Source: Schaalia sp. Marseille-Q2122 (GTDB taxonomy: Bacteria; Actinomycetota; Actinomycetes; Actinomycetales; Actinomycetaceae). From it: a DNA stretch of 64,000 bases. The notes under the pieces were generated by a model, which saw only the letters and a program-made list of their open reading frames with translations, was not told the DNA's origin and ran no database searches. The stretch is from positions 124,001 through 188,000 of the forward strand of contig NZ_CAHJXR010000001.1 in the NCBI RefSeq assembly GCF_903645355.1, read 5' to 3'. The stretch's first letter is position 1. Every line of letters begins with the position of its first letter. The position numbers were made by a program, and so were the translations under genes. This document shows, piece after piece, positions 27,149-37,071 of the stretch.

Positions 27149-28234
27149 ATGGGCGCACGCGTCACAATCGCTGATGTTGCCGCGCGAGCTGGCGTGTCCA
27201 TCTCCACAGTGTCTCTGGTCCTCAACAACAAGCCCACCCGAATCTCTGAAGAAACACGGGAACGGGTACGCCAAGCGGCCCAAGACATTGGATACAGCCC
27301 CAATAAGGTTGCCCAGGGTCTTCGCCGCCGCCTCACTCACACCCTCGGCCTGATCTCTGACTCCATCGCCACGACCCCCTACGCCGGACAGATGCTTGCA
27401 GGAGCACAAGATGTCGCCCGCGAAAACGGCTATATGCTCTTTCTTGTTGACACCGGCGCAGACCCTGAGATGGAAGAGGATGCCATCGCACAGATGCGCG
27501 CCCAACAGGTCGATGCCCTGATCTTTGCCGCCATGTGGCACCGCGAAGTCAGCCCGCCCTCCAACCTTCCGAAAAAAGCCGTCTACCTCGACTGCTTCTC
27601 CCACGAGGCGCCCCGCCCCAGCGTTATCCCCGATGAAGTGGCAGGGGGCCGTGCTGCCGTCCAGCACCTTGTCGACGCCGGACACACCCGCATTGCTTAC
27701 GTAGACGTTGACGAGGGCGTTCCCCCCGTTGCCTCCGAACTCCGCCACCGCGGATACCTCGCCGTCCACGAAGAACACGATCTTCCCGTCGACCCTGCCC
27801 TGCACGTCAAAGGCGCCAGCACCCACGATGGAGGACGGCAGGCCGCAGAACAACTCCTGGCGCTCCCAGCCTCCCAGCGCCCCACCGCAATCTTCTGCTT
27901 CAACGACCGCATGGCCGCAGGCCTCTACACCGCCTTGCGTTGTCACGGCCTCAACGTCCCCACGGACATGTCCGTAGTGGGATACGACGACCAGCAACTC
28001 GTCGCAGCCGAACTCTACCCACCCCTGACAACCGTAGCGCTCCCGCACTACGAGATGGGGAAATGGGCCGCACAGGTGGCGCTGGGAATCCGCGCACACG
28101 CGGCCAGCGACGCACCGTACCTCATGCCGTGCCCGCTGATTACGCGGGAATCGGTAGCCTCGCCGCCAGTAGGAGCGCCAACTCACCCCGGCGGCGAGGC
28201 ATCAAAGAAACACAAAGGAGATCATTCCTTCTGA
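27149..28234 (+). CDS. LacI-family regulator of the second sugar operon
   Basis: 361 residues, ATG with AAAGGAGAGG 5 bases upstream. HTH at about 6-26 (TIADVAARAGVSISTVSLVLNN), hinge and sugar-binding domain follow. The operator TAAAACGTTTTA upstream implies autoregulation and control of the co-directional ABC and hydrolase genes. It differs from the rhamnose repressor in both recognition helix and operator. The inducer is unknown; a glucoside or fructoside would fit the hydrolase at the end of the operon. Confidence 0.88.
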   Translation: MGARVTIADVAARAGVSISTVSLVLNNKPTRISEETRERVRQAAQDIGYSPNKVAQGLRRRLTHTLGLISDSIATTPYAGQMLAGAQDVARENGYMLFLVDTGADPEMEEDAIAQMRAQQVDALIFAAMWHREVSPPSNLPKKAVYLDCFSHEAPRPSVIPDEVAGGRAAVQHLVDAGHTRIAYVDVDEGVPPVASELRHRGYLAVHEEHDLPVDPALHVKGASTHDGGRQAAEQLLALPASQRPTAIFCFNDRMAAGLYTALRCHGLNVPTDMSVVGYDDQQLVAAELYPPLTTVALPHYEMGKWAAQVALGIRAHAASDAPYLMPCPLITRESVASPPVGAPTHPGGEASKKHKGDHSF

Positions 28235-28271
28235 ACAACGGCCAGCCTCCACTGACCGGAAAGGAACAACC

Positions 28272-29573
28272 ATGAACCCCAGGTTCCTCAAAACCATGGT
28301 AGTCGTCTCCGCACTATCCATGATCACCCTGTCCGCCTGCGCCCGCGCCGGAGAATCCGGCAGCAGCGCAGCCTCTGGAGCCACCGAAGGCGCACAAACC
28401 ATCCAGATGTGGACCCACTCGGCTGGCAATCCTGCTGAAATCGAGGTCTACGACACCATTATCGCTGACTTCAACGCCTCCCAAGACAAGTACGTCGTCG
28501 TCCGCGAAGACTTCCCCCAAGCCTCCTACAACGACTCCATCCAGGGCGCAGCCACATCGGGCACCATGCCCTGCCTACTCGACATGGACGGCCCCATTGT
28601 CCCCAACTGGGCGTGGTCGGGCTACATCCAACCCATCGGACTGCCCACCTCCGTTACCGACCGCCTACTCCCCACAGCAATCAGCGAATACAAGGGTGAA
28701 ATCTACGCGGCCGGATACTGGGATGCAGCCCTGGCCATCCTGGCCCGCAAGTCCGTCCTCGAAAAGAACAATATCCGCATCCCCAGCATCGATCAGCCCT
28801 GGACCCTGGACGAATTCAACGCCGCCCTTGACACCCTCCAGAAGGCCGGATACGAAACCCCGCTGGATATCGGCGCTGAAGACACCGGTGAATGGTGGGC
28901 CTACGCCTACTCACCCATGCTGCAAAGCGCGGGCGGTGACCTCATTAACCGCGACACCATGACCAGCGCTAAGGGTGCCCTCAACGGCCCCGAAGCCGTC
29001 AAGTTCTTCACCTGGTTCCAAGAGGCCTTCAAGAAGGGCTGGGCCTCCAACTCCGGTGCTGTCGGCAACGAAGAATTCAACGCCGACAAGGTGGCCCTTG
29101 CCTACACCGGCGGCTGGAACGCACAAGCTGCCCTCGAAGCCGTCGGCGATGACCTGCTGATCCTGCCCCCGCCGGACTTCGGCAAGGGTCCCAAGATCGG
29201 CGGCGCCTCCTGGCAGTGGGGCATCTCCGCCAACTGCGACAATGTCGAGGGCGCCCGCGCCTACCTGGAGTTCAGCTTCCAAGACAAGTACATCACCGAG
29301 TTCGCCGACAAGCAGATCGTCATCCCCGCAACGGCAGAAGCAGCGGCAGCCTCGAAGTACTTCGCCGAAGGCGCCCCCTTCACCCCCTTCGTCGAAAACT
29401 CCAAGAACTTCGCCCTTTTACGGCCCCAAACCCCCGCCTACGCGGTGATCTCCTCCGTCTTTGAAAAGGCCGCCAAGGACATCATGAACGGTGCCGACAT
29501 CCAAACAACCCTGGATGCTGCGGTTGCCGACATTGACGCCAATATCGCTTCCAACGACAACTACGGCTTCTGA
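28272..29573 (+). CDS. Sugar ABC importer substrate-binding lipoprotein (MalE-like)
   Basis: 433 residues, ATG with AAAGGAAC upstream. Signal peptide and lipobox LSAC (Cys at about 22) give a membrane-anchored extracellular protein. The fold is the family 1 extracellular solute-binding type (IQMWTHSAGNPAEIEVYDTIIADFN at the N-terminus). It is 37 bp after the regulator and is followed by a long hairpin and two MalF/MalG-like permeases. No ATPase gene is present; such systems commonly share a MsmK-type ATPase encoded elsewhere. Confidence 0.88.
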   Translation: MNPRFLKTMVVVSALSMITLSACARAGESGSSAASGATEGAQTIQMWTHSAGNPAEIEVYDTIIADFNASQDKYVVVREDFPQASYNDSIQGAATSGTMPCLLDMDGPIVPNWAWSGYIQPIGLPTSVTDRLLPTAISEYKGEIYAAGYWDAALAILARKSVLEKNNIRIPSIDQPWTLDEFNAALDTLQKAGYETPLDIGAEDTGEWWAYAYSPMLQSAGGDLINRDTMTSAKGALNGPEAVKFFTWFQEAFKKGWASNSGAVGNEEFNADKVALAYTGGWNAQAALEAVGDDLLILPPPDFGKGPKIGGASWQWGISANCDNVEGARAYLEFSFQDKYITEFADKQIVIPATAEAAAASKYFAEGAPFTPFVENSKNFALLRPQTPAYAVISSVFEKAAKDIMNGADIQTTLDAAVADIDANIASNDNYGF

Positions 29574-29646
29574 TACGAGACACGGCCAGCCCGCGCCAAG
29601 CGCTTCGTCCCCGCGCGCCGCACGCGCGCGGGCTGGTCACCTCGTA
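29574..29646 (+). terminator. Intercistronic hairpin after the MalE-like gene
   Basis: Outer arms TACGAG (29574-29579) and CTCGTA (29641-29646) and inner 11-bp arms CCAGCCCGCGC (29586-29596) and GCGCGGGCTGG (29626-29636). No U-run follows. Such structures often protect binding-protein mRNA and reduce permease expression. Confidence 0.55.
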
Positions 29647-29666
29647 GCGCCTGAACGGAGTTAGCA

Positions 29667-30572
29667 ATGTCGCTCAAACGCTCCGGGCAGCAAAAAAGCC
29701 ACCGCCGCGAAGCCCTCGTGGGCGCGACGATGGCCAGCCCTGCCCTGATTCTGCTCATCCTTTTCATGCTGATCCCCGTGATCTTGGCATTCGCACTATC
29801 CTTCACCAACGCCCGCCTGATCTCCCCCCAACCCCCGCGCTTCGTGGGACTGGACAACTTCATCCGCGCCTTCACCTCCGACCCGGTATTCCTCAAGTCC
29901 CTGGTCAACACCTTCATCTTCGCCGCGGTCATCGTGCCCGTGCAGGCAGGATTCGGGTTATTCCTGGCCATCATGGTCAACCAAAAACTCCGAGGCATCA
30001 CCTGGTTCAGGGTCATCTTCTTTATCCCCGTGGTGACCTCCATCGTCGTCGTGTCGATCCTGTGGAAATTCCTCTACCGCCAAGAGGGCCTCATTAATTC
30101 CATGCTCGACACCTTGACCTTCGGCTACTGGAACGGCCCAAACTGGCTCAATGACCCCTCCACGGCCCTGCCCGCCATTATCTTCATGTCCATCTGGCAA
30201 GCCGTTGGCTTCCACATGCTCATCTGGCTCTCGGGCCTGCAAACCATCCCCGAAGAACTCTACGAAGCAGCCAAGATGGACGGGGCGACCACCTGGCAAC
30301 AATTCGTCAACGTCACCTGGCCGGGCCTGAAAACCACCCGCGTCTTCGTGCTCATCCAGATTACGATTGCCGCCCTTGGCCTCTTCGTCCAGCCTGACGT
30401 CATGACCCAGGGCGGGCCAGTCAACGCCACCAGCACCCTGGTCTACCACGCCGTCCGCAAGGGCTACCGCGAGCTCGAAACCGGCTACGGCGCCACGATC
30501 TCACTCATCTTCTTCATCCTGGTGCTCATCATCGCCCTGATCCAGCACTACCTCACTCGGGAAAAGGACTGA
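29667..30572 (+). CDS. Sugar ABC importer permease (MalF-like)
   Basis: 301 residues, ATG with CGGAG 7 bases upstream. Six predicted membrane helices. The inner-membrane permease EAA motif is EELYEAAKMDGATTWQQFVNVTWPGL near residue 195-220, which contacts the ATPase. It pairs with the next gene product. The importer carries no ATPase of its own in this window. Confidence 0.9.
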   Translation: MSLKRSGQQKSHRREALVGATMASPALILLILFMLIPVILAFALSFTNARLISPQPPRFVGLDNFIRAFTSDPVFLKSLVNTFIFAAVIVPVQAGFGLFLAIMVNQKLRGITWFRVIFFIPVVTSIVVVSILWKFLYRQEGLINSMLDTLTFGYWNGPNWLNDPSTALPAIIFMSIWQAVGFHMLIWLSGLQTIPEELYEAAKMDGATTWQQFVNVTWPGLKTTRVFVLIQITIAALGLFVQPDVMTQGGPVNATSTLVYHAVRKGYRELETGYGATISLIFFILVLIIALIQHYLTREKD

Positions 30573-30574
30573 CC

Positions 30575-31501
30575 ATGAGCACACTCACCTCTGCGCGCGT
30601 CACCGCTCCCACCCGCGACTCCGAACGTGCGGCCCGCCGAAGCAAACGCGTCTTTTCCTACCTGGTCCTTGTTGGCCTCGCCGTATTCTTCCTCTTCCCC
30701 CTGATCTTCATGTTCGTCTCCAGCCTGAAGGCCGACACACAGATCGTGTCCGACATGGACTCCCTGCGCGCCTTCTTGCCGGTGGGAGAGATCTCCCTAG
30801 ACAACTACTACGGGGTCTTCAACCGCGTGCCCGTCGCCCAGTTCCTCATCAACTCCCTGCTGGTGACGATCCTGACGGTGGTGCTGGGCCTGTTTATCAA
30901 CTCCATGTGCGCTTTTGCCCTGTCGCGCATGGAATGGAAAGGCAAAGGCATGGCCTTCGCCTTCATCATTGCCACCCTCATCGTGCCCTTCGAGACGATC
31001 GCCGTGCCCATGGTCTACTGGGTGTCGCGCCTGCCGATCCTCGTGTGGGAGGACGGCATGGTGAAGTACGACTTCGGGTGGATGAACACCTACGGCGTGC
31101 AGATTATTCCCTTCATTGCTAACGCCTTCTCCATCTTCCTATTCGCCCAGTACTTCAAGACCATCCCCACCTCGCTTGACGAGGCCGCCCGCATTGACGG
31201 GGCAGGATGGTTCACCATCTACCGGCGCATCATCATGCCCCTGTCTGGCCCGGCCTTTGCCACGGTGGCAATCTTGACCTTCCTGCCGGCGTGGAATCAG
31301 TACCTGTGGCCGTTGATGGTCGTCCAGCAAGAAAAACTGCGCCCCGTCATGGTCGGTATGCAGTACTTCTTCCAACTCGACACCGCCTGGGGTGAGGTCA
31401 TGGCGTACACCTCCCTCATTACCTTGCCGGTGCTCATCGTCTTTATGAGCTTCCAGCGCGCCTTCATTCAGTCCGTTGCCGCCTCCGGCGTCAAGGGCTG
31501 A
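30575..31501 (+). CDS. Sugar ABC importer permease (MalG-like)
   Basis: 308 residues, starting 3 bp after the MalF-like gene. Six helices after a ~25-residue Arg-rich cytoplasmic N-terminus. The EAA loop is DEAARIDGAGWFTIYRRIIMPL. Typical carbohydrate-uptake-1 family permease. It is followed 30 bp later by the hydrolase gene on the same transcript. Confidence 0.9.
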   Translation: MSTLTSARVTAPTRDSERAARRSKRVFSYLVLVGLAVFFLFPLIFMFVSSLKADTQIVSDMDSLRAFLPVGEISLDNYYGVFNRVPVAQFLINSLLVTILTVVLGLFINSMCAFALSRMEWKGKGMAFAFIIATLIVPFETIAVPMVYWVSRLPILVWEDGMVKYDFGWMNTYGVQIIPFIANAFSIFLFAQYFKTIPTSLDEAARIDGAGWFTIYRRIIMPLSGPAFATVAILTFLPAWNQYLWPLMVVQQEKLRPVMVGMQYFFQLDTAWGEVMAYTSLITLPVLIVFMSFQRAFIQSVAASGVKG

Positions 31502-31531
31502 ATCCGAATCCTCCTGTGAAGAAAGATCATC

Positions 31532-32491
31532 ATGTTTGCTCTTAAAGACTCGTGGGTGTGGGATTTTTGGGTCGCCCACGACGGCGACACCTTCCACCTG
31601 TTCTTCCTCTACGCCTCTAAGGCGCTACACGACCCTGAGAGGCGCCACTACCGCGCCTCGATTGGGCACGCTACCTCCACCGACCTTGTCCATTGGACGC
31701 GTATCGAGGATGCCCTCGTGCGCTCCGACGCCCCCGCTTTTGATGACCTGGCCACTTGGACAGGGTCCGTGGTGCAGGGCGAGGACGGCCGCTGGAACCT
31801 CTTCTACACGGGCGCGACGCTTGACCCCGATGGGAAGAATATCCAGCGGATCGGTCGGGCGGTCTCTGACGACCTCGTGACCTTCACGCGGGTGTCGAAT
31901 AATCCACTGCTGGCGGCCGACCCGACCCTGCACGAAACCTTAGATGCTGGCCTGTGGCATGACGAGGCCTGCCGCGACCCCTGGGTCTACCGCGACCCGG
32001 ATGGCAACGGCTGGCACATGCTCGTCACCCTGCGCGCACCCGAGGGTGAAGCCTTCCGGCGGGCCGTCGTTGGCCACGCATGGTCGGCCGACTTGGAAAA
32101 CTGGGAGTGGCGCGAGTCCTTGTCATCACCGATCTCGGATTTTGGCCAGCTGGAAGTCATCCAGGTTGCCGAGGTTGAAGGCCGCCCGGTGGGAATCTTC
32201 TGCTGCCTTGCCGCTGAGATGATTCCCGAACGGCGAGGCGACACCACGGGCGGAGTGTGGGCGATGCCCGCCGACTCCATGGTCGGCCCCTTCCACCCGG
32301 AGGACGCCTACCAGCTCACCGATCGGAGCCACTATGCGGGCCGCCTCGTGCAGGACGCTGCCGGGCAGTGGAACCTCATGGCCTTCCTCCACGACGGGCC
32401 CGATGGGGAATTCGTCGGGCAGATCTGCGACCCCATGCCCGTGGCATGGGTGGGGGACAAGCTGACGGTGGTAGGCGGATCCCAGCAGTAG
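31532..32491 (+). CDS. Glycoside hydrolase, GH32/GH43/GH68-like five-bladed propeller
   Basis: 319 residues, cytoplasmic (no signal peptide), ATG with AAGAAAG upstream. The N-terminal WVWDFWVAHDGDTFHLFF resembles the nucleophile-bearing first blade (Asp in WDFW) of clan GH-J. ACRDPWVYRDPDG carries the conserved RDP motif, and GQLEVIQV offers a candidate acid/base Glu. These are beta-fructosidase and arabinanase-like features; the exact family is not certain. Being intracellular and last in an importer operon, it probably cleaves an imported short oligosaccharide. A terminator follows at 32611-32650. Confidence 0.78.
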   Translation: MFALKDSWVWDFWVAHDGDTFHLFFLYASKALHDPERRHYRASIGHATSTDLVHWTRIEDALVRSDAPAFDDLATWTGSVVQGEDGRWNLFYTGATLDPDGKNIQRIGRAVSDDLVTFTRVSNNPLLAADPTLHETLDAGLWHDEACRDPWVYRDPDGNGWHMLVTLRAPEGEAFRRAVVGHAWSADLENWEWRESLSSPISDFGQLEVIQVAEVEGRPVGIFCCLAAEMIPERRGDTTGGVWAMPADSMVGPFHPEDAYQLTDRSHYAGRLVQDAAGQWNLMAFLHDGPDGEFVGQICDPMPVAWVGDKLTVVGGSQQ

Positions 32492-32610
32492 CGCTGAGTC
32501 TGGCCTGCGCGCAGTGGGGCCGGTACACAGCGTGGTCACCGCCTGGGGCGGCCTGCAGCTAGGCGGGAGCGTGACCCCAGGCGCATCAGCGCCTATCAGA
32601 GCTGAGCAAG

Positions 32611-32650
32611 GGGGTGGTTTGTGGCGCGCCTCAGCGTCACAAACCACCCC
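32611..32650 (+). terminator. Terminator after the sugar operon
   Basis: A perfect 13-bp stem GGGGTGGTTTGTG (32611-32623) with CACAAACCACCCC (32638-32650) and a 14-base loop. The tail ACATCTATTA is only moderately U-rich. It separates the accessory sugar block from DUF3097. Confidence 0.7.
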
Positions 32651-32670
32651 ACATCTATTAGGGTGAGCCC

Positions 32671-33564
32671 GTGCACGACCGCTATGGAACCAACATCTTT
32701 GCCCACGATCCCCACCGCGACGGACCGAACGCGCGGCGGCCTCGTTCAACGCCAATGCCCGTCGAATACGGGATGGTCCTCGAGGACGTCGCCTCGGGCT
32801 GGGTGGGCGCCGTGGTGCGCGTCGAAAAGTCTGGCGGCGTGCACCTGGTTGAACTCGAAGATCGGCGCGGACGGCGCCGCTCCTTCCCGCTTGGCCCAGG
32901 CTTTTGGTGGGAAGGCAAGCCGATCGAGGCACTACCGCCGGTCGCTCCCGTGCGTGCGCCCGCCCCCGCTTTGACCACGCCCGGCGGGCGAGCGGTGACA
33001 AACTCGGGCTCCATCGCCGGGCCGAAAGGACCTGCTAAGGTCGCGCGTGCCAGCCGCATTTGGGTGGAGGGCCGCCACGACGCTGAACTGGTTCAGCATG
33101 TCTGGGGCGATGACCTTGCCGAGGTTGGTGTGGTCGTGCAGCTCCTGGAGGGCGTGGATAACCTCGAGGCGATCCTGGAGGTGTTCGCCCCCTCTGACAC
33201 GGTGCGCGCGGGGATCCTGCTTGACCACATGGTGCCAGGCTCGAAAGAATCTCGCATCGCGCAGGCCATCGAGGAGCGTTGGGGTGAGGGCGTGCTGATC
33301 CTTGGCCACCCCTTCGTCGACATCTGGCAGGCCATCAAACCTGAACGCCTGGGTCTGCGGGCGTGGCCCAATGTGCCTAAGGGCGTGGATATTAAGCATG
33401 GAACCCTGGAGGCTTTAGGGTGGCCGCACGCCACACAGGCCGACATCGCCATGGGCTGGAAGAGGATCTTGTCCACGGTGCGCAACTACAAGGATCTGGA
33501 GCCTGATCTGCTGGGTCGCGTGGAAGCCCTCATTGATTTCGTGACGGAGCCGGGTACGCGCTGA
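32671..33564 (+). CDS. DUF3097 family protein
   Basis: 297 residues, GTG start at 32671. The N-terminal ~75 residues form a small beta domain (YGMVLEDVASGWVGAVVRVEKSGG). A Pro/Ala linker follows, then a Toprim-like segment starting RIWVEGRHDAELVQHVWGDDL. The family is actinobacterial, of unknown function, and is regularly found next to hemW or hrcA-dnaJ, as here. The RIWVEGRHDAE segment suggests a metal-dependent nucleic-acid or phosphoryl-transfer role, but this is inference. Confidence 0.85.
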   Translation: MHDRYGTNIFAHDPHRDGPNARRPRSTPMPVEYGMVLEDVASGWVGAVVRVEKSGGVHLVELEDRRGRRRSFPLGPGFWWEGKPIEALPPVAPVRAPAPALTTPGGRAVTNSGSIAGPKGPAKVARASRIWVEGRHDAELVQHVWGDDLAEVGVVVQLLEGVDNLEAILEVFAPSDTVRAGILLDHMVPGSKESRIAQAIEERWGEGVLILGHPFVDIWQAIKPERLGLRAWPNVPKGVDIKHGTLEALGWPHATQADIAMGWKRILSTVRNYKDLEPDLLGRVEALIDFVTEPGTR

Positions 33565-33658
33565 GCCTGGCCACGCTGAGCTTGCCCGCGCGCGAGGGCA
33601 CACGGTTTTCGCGTGCCTTCCTCACACTTTGGGCCATGTCATTCGCCCTCAAAAGGAG

Positions 33659-33690
33659 TAAGATTGGCACTCAAGGATTGCGAGTGCCAG
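33659..33690 (+). promoter_or_regulatory. CIRCE operator and -10 of hrcA
   Basis: TTGGCACTC (33664-33672), exactly nine spacer bases, then GAGTGCCAG (33682-33690). This is the CIRCE element bound by HrcA, with one transition per arm from the TTAGCACTC consensus. A -10-like TAAGAT (33659-33664) abuts it. It implies autoregulated heat-shock control of hrcA-dnaJ. Confidence 0.88.
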
Positions 33691-33743
33691 GCCGAGATGT
33701 GTCGGCCGCGCACTCACGCAGGCGGCCACTGAGGGGAGGATGA

Positions 33744-34760
33744 ATGTCAAAGGACCGTAAACTCGACGTCCTGCGCGCCATCGTCTCTGAATACGTGCGC
33801 ACCCGCGAACCTGTCGGATCTAAAGCCATCGCCGCAGGCCACGACCTGGGCGTCTCCTCAGCAACCATCCGCAACGACATGGCACTGCTCGAAGACGCTG
33901 GCCTCATCTACCAGCCCCACACCTCCGCCGGCCGCGTCCCCACCGACAAGGGCTACCGCCTCTTCGTCGACCAACTCTCCACCCTCAAACCCATGTCCGT
34001 GCCCGAAGTCCGCGCCGTTGAGGCCTTCCTCGCCCAAAGCGTCGACCTCGACGACATCGTGCAGGGCACCGTCCGACTCCTCGCCCAGGTAACCCACCAG
34101 GTCGCCGTCGTCCAATACCCCACGACGATCTCCACCCGACTACGCCGCGTTGACCTCGTCGACCTCACGCCCCACCGCGTCCTCGTCGTCGTCATCACCG
34201 ACGCCGGCGAGGTTGACGAACGTACCATCGAGGTCGCCGCAGGCGTCGAGGACCAGACCGTCGCCGCCCTCAACCTGCGCCTCAACACCGACTACCGAGG
34301 CTTCACCCCCGAGCAGATCCGCGCCACCGCACACGAGGTCATCGCCGCCCACGACCCGGCAGACCACGGTTTCGTCACCGAAGTGCTCGGCGCCGTCCTC
34401 GAACTCCTCTCCCCGCAGGTTGAATCCAAGCTCGCCGTTGCAGGCCTGTCCAACCTGGCCCGCTCAGGCGTTGACTTCCGCGACCTCGTGCCCGTCCTTG
34501 ACGCCCTCGAAGAACAGGTCGTCCTCCTGCGCCTCTTCGCTGAGAACGCAGCAGCCGAAAAGGACCTCCACGTCACCATCGGCGCGGAAAACCCGCACGA
34601 CGCGCTGGCGGAAACCTCGGTGATCACCGGCAGCTACACTCCCGGCGACGGGCCCATCGCCCACCTGGGCGTGGTGGGGCCCACCCGCATGGACTATCCG
34701 CGCACCATGTCGACAGTCCGCGCTGTCGCCGCCTACCTTTCACACTATTTGAACCGCTAA
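33744..34760 (+). CDS. hrcA: Heat-inducible transcription repressor HrcA
   Basis: 338 residues, ATG with GGGGAGGATGA upstream. The N-terminal winged helix has [30 protein letters not shown] (about 26-55), followed by the GAF-like dimerisation region. It represses CIRCE-bearing chaperone operons and is activated by GroEL. A CIRCE element lies 54 bp upstream. dnaJ follows 31 bp downstream, the usual order. Confidence 0.96.
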   Translation: MSKDRKLDVLRAIVSEYVRTREPVGSKAIAAGHDLGVSSATIRNDMALLEDAGLIYQPHTSAGRVPTDKGYRLFVDQLSTLKPMSVPEVRAVEAFLAQSVDLDDIVQGTVRLLAQVTHQVAVVQYPTTISTRLRRVDLVDLTPHRVLVVVITDAGEVDERTIEVAAGVEDQTVAALNLRLNTDYRGFTPEQIRATAHEVIAAHDPADHGFVTEVLGAVLELLSPQVESKLAVAGLSNLARSGVDFRDLVPVLDALEEQVVLLRLFAENAAAEKDLHVTIGAENPHDALAETSVITGSYTPGDGPIAHLGVVGPTRMDYPRTMSTVRAVAAYLSHYLNR

Positions 34761-34791
34761 CTCTCAACCGTATCTAAGGATCGACACCACC

Positions 34792-35904
34792 TTGAAGGAC
34801 TACTACGACATTCTGGGCGTCTCACGCGAGGCCACCCCGGAAGAAATCAAGAAGGCCTACCGCAAGAAGGCCCGCCAGCTGCACCCCGACTACGCTGGCC
34901 CCGAATCCGAAGAAGCCTTCAAGGACCTCTCCCTGGCCTACGAGACCCTCTCCGACCCCGAAAAGCGCCAGCTCTACGACATTGGCGGCCCCGAGGCCGC
35001 ACGCAATGGCGGCATGGGCGGAGGCGACCCCTTCGGTGCCTTCGGCGACATTTTCTCCATGTTCACCGGCGGTTTCGGAGCCTCCGGCCCCACACCTCGC
35101 GCCCGTCGCGGCCAAGACCAGCTGCTCGGCGTGGAGATCACCCTGGAGGAAGCCACCTTCGGCACCCACAAGGACATCAACGTCAACACCTGGGTGCGCT
35201 GTGAAACCTGCGACGGGTCGGCCTGCCAGCCTGGCTCCCACCCTGTCACCTGCTCCGCCTGTGGCGGTAAGGGCTCGGTCAGCCGCATCCAGCGCTCCAT
35301 TTTGGGCGATATTCGCACGCAGATGCCCTGCGCCACCTGTGAAGGGCACGGCACCACCATTCCCAACCCCTGCCAGGAATGCTCCGGCCAGGGCCGCGTG
35401 CGTAGCCGCCGCTCCGTCACCGTCAATATTCCCGCTGGCGTTGAGCACGGTACGCGGATCCGCCTGTCCGGACAGGGCGAGGTTGGTCCCTCGGGCGGTC
35501 CTGCCGGCGACCTCTATCTGGAGGTTCGGGAGAAGAAGCACGCGATCTTCACCCGCCGGGGCGATGATCTGCACACCTGGATCACGATTCCGATGACCAC
35601 TGCCGCGCTGGGCACCGACTTTGACTTGCAAACCTTTGATGGTTCTGAGCGCGTCACCCTTAAGCCCGGCACCCAGCCCAATGATCAGGTGACCTTGAAG
35701 GGGCTGGGCGTTGGGCACCTTAACCGTTCTGGGCGGGGCGACCTCTACGTTCACATTAACGTCGAGATCCCGACCAAGCTGGATGCTCGATCCGTGGACC
35801 TGCTCAAGGAACTGGCTGATATTCGTGGGGACGTGCGTATCGAGCCAACCCGCAATGAGCAGACCATGTTTGAACGCCTGAGGGATAAGTTCACCGGGCA
35901 GTGA
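34792..35904 (+). CDS. dnaJ: Chaperone DnaJ
   Basis: 370 residues, TTG start at 34792 with AAGGA about 12 bases upstream. The J domain has the HPD triad (LHPDYAG). A Gly/Phe-rich linker follows, then four zinc-binding CXXC repeats (CETC, CSAC, CATC, CQEC), the first with GS instead of the usual GXG. The C-terminal substrate-binding domains complete it. It stimulates DnaK ATPase activity. Being downstream of hrcA without grpE/dnaK is typical of the second actinobacterial dnaJ (DnaJ2). Confidence 0.95.
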   Translation: MKDYYDILGVSREATPEEIKKAYRKKARQLHPDYAGPESEEAFKDLSLAYETLSDPEKRQLYDIGGPEAARNGGMGGGDPFGAFGDIFSMFTGGFGASGPTPRARRGQDQLLGVEITLEEATFGTHKDINVNTWVRCETCDGSACQPGSHPVTCSACGGKGSVSRIQRSILGDIRTQMPCATCEGHGTTIPNPCQECSGQGRVRSRRSVTVNIPAGVEHGTRIRLSGQGEVGPSGGPAGDLYLEVREKKHAIFTRRGDDLHTWITIPMTTAALGTDFDLQTFDGSERVTLKPGTQPNDQVTLKGLGVGHLNRSGRGDLYVHINVEIPTKLDARSVDLLKELADIRGDVRIEPTRNEQTMFERLRDKFTGQ

Positions 35905-35982
35905 GTGTGTTGCAAGGCTGAGCGAATGCCTCGCCTGTCGCTCAGCTGATCTGCCCCGCGCCACCCCGCGAAAGGAGCCCCT

Positions 35983-36759
35983 ATGACCCTCCCGGTTTTC
36001 TTGGGACACGAGGCTACGCCCGCTCTCGACACTTTGCGTGTGGGAGACTCCGTGGAGCTCGGCGGGGATGAGGGCCGCCACGCTGCGAAGGTTCGCCGCA
36101 TGCAGGTGGGGGAGCGTCTTGACCTCGTCAATGGGCGGGGGCTGCGCGTGCGCGGCGTCGTCGACACGCTTGGCGGGGCGGCGCTGACCCTGCGCGTTGA
36201 GGCTGTCACCAGCGAGGTTCCGCCCGCCCCGACCCTGATCCTTGTTCAAGCCCTGGCGAAGGGCGGGCGTGATGAGCAGGCCGTGGAGAGCGCCACGGAG
36301 ATCGGCGTTGACCGGGTGCTGCCCTGGCAGGCGAATCGCTCGATCGTGAAGTGGGTGGGCTCGAAGGCTGAACGTGCCCGCGCCAAGTGGGTGGCGTTGA
36401 CGGAGGCCGCCGCAAAGCAGTCACGTCGTGCGTGGGTGCCCGTTGTTGAGTCCGCCGCTGATTCGAAGGCGCTGGCGCGCTGGGTGGAGCAGCTTGTGGC
36501 AGGTGGGGGCGTGTGCTTCGTCTGCCACGAAGAAGGCAGCGACACGTTGACCGACTATCTGCGCGACAATGCCCAGGTGGGGGAGGCGACCTCGATCGCC
36601 GTCGTCATCGGCCCCGAAGGGGGGATTGACGAGGGCGAACTCGCCGCCCTGCGTGAGGCGGGAGCCGCCGTTGTGCTGCTCGGCCCGCACGTCCTGCGAT
36701 CCTCCAGCGCAGGGGCCGCTGCCTTGACTCTGGTCAGCGCCGCGACCGGGCGGTGGTGA
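35983..36759 (+). CDS. rsmE: 16S rRNA (uracil-1498-N3)-methyltransferase
   Basis: 258 residues, ATG with AAAGGAG 6 bases upstream. N-terminal PUA-like domain (DEGRHAAKVRRMQVGERLDLVNG) and C-terminal SPOUT knot domain with VVIGPEGGIDEGELAAL and LGPHVLRSSSAG. It methylates U1498 in the ribosome decoding region. It follows dnaJ, a conserved linkage. Confidence 0.95.
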   Translation: MTLPVFLGHEATPALDTLRVGDSVELGGDEGRHAAKVRRMQVGERLDLVNGRGLRVRGVVDTLGGAALTLRVEAVTSEVPPAPTLILVQALAKGGRDEQAVESATEIGVDRVLPWQANRSIVKWVGSKAERARAKWVALTEAAAKQSRRAWVPVVESAADSKALARWVEQLVAGGGVCFVCHEEGSDTLTDYLRDNAQVGEATSIAVVIGPEGGIDEGELAALREAGAAVVLLGPHVLRSSSAGAAALTLVSAATGRW

Positions 36760-36801
36760 AGGCGGGCGCTTAAGCGGTGAAGCTGGGCGCTTAGGCAGCG
36801 A

Positions 36802-37071
36802 TTAAGCCTGGGGATCTTCCGGCGAGGCCACAGCGTCGCTACCTTCGGCGAATTCGCTGCCCTCGGCTGCTTCCTTGGCCGCGATCTTCTTCTTTTCCAG
36901 GTGGTAGTCGAAGGCGAAGAGGCCAAAGAAACCCGCAGCAATGAGGAGCAGCAAAGCCCCCGGTGTTGTGAGCCCTCCCTTCATGACACTGGAAACGCCG
37001 GAGAACACGAAGTACACACCTGCCATCAGCATGATGACCTGCATGAAACGGAAGGGGCTTTGGGGATTCAC
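36802..37071 (-). CDS. Small two-helix membrane protein of unknown function
   Basis: 89 residues. The GTG at 37071 is chosen because GGAGG lies 4 bases upstream; a TTG 7 codons earlier lacks this. Two membrane helices (about 9-28 and 38-58) are followed by a basic stretch (EKKKIAAKEAA) and an acidic C-terminal tail. It is convergent with rsmE and divergent from the UGPase gene. I do not recognise a family. Confidence 0.65.
   Translation of the reverse strand: MNPQSPFRFMQVIMLMAGVYFVFSGVSSVMKGGLTTPGALLLLIAAGFFGLFAFDYHLEKKKIAAKEAAEGSEFAEGSDAVASPEDPQA

Noticed and set aside
34822-36249. 475-codon minus-strand frame opposite dnaJ and rsmE
   Set aside because: Shadow of two well-identified plus-strand genes.
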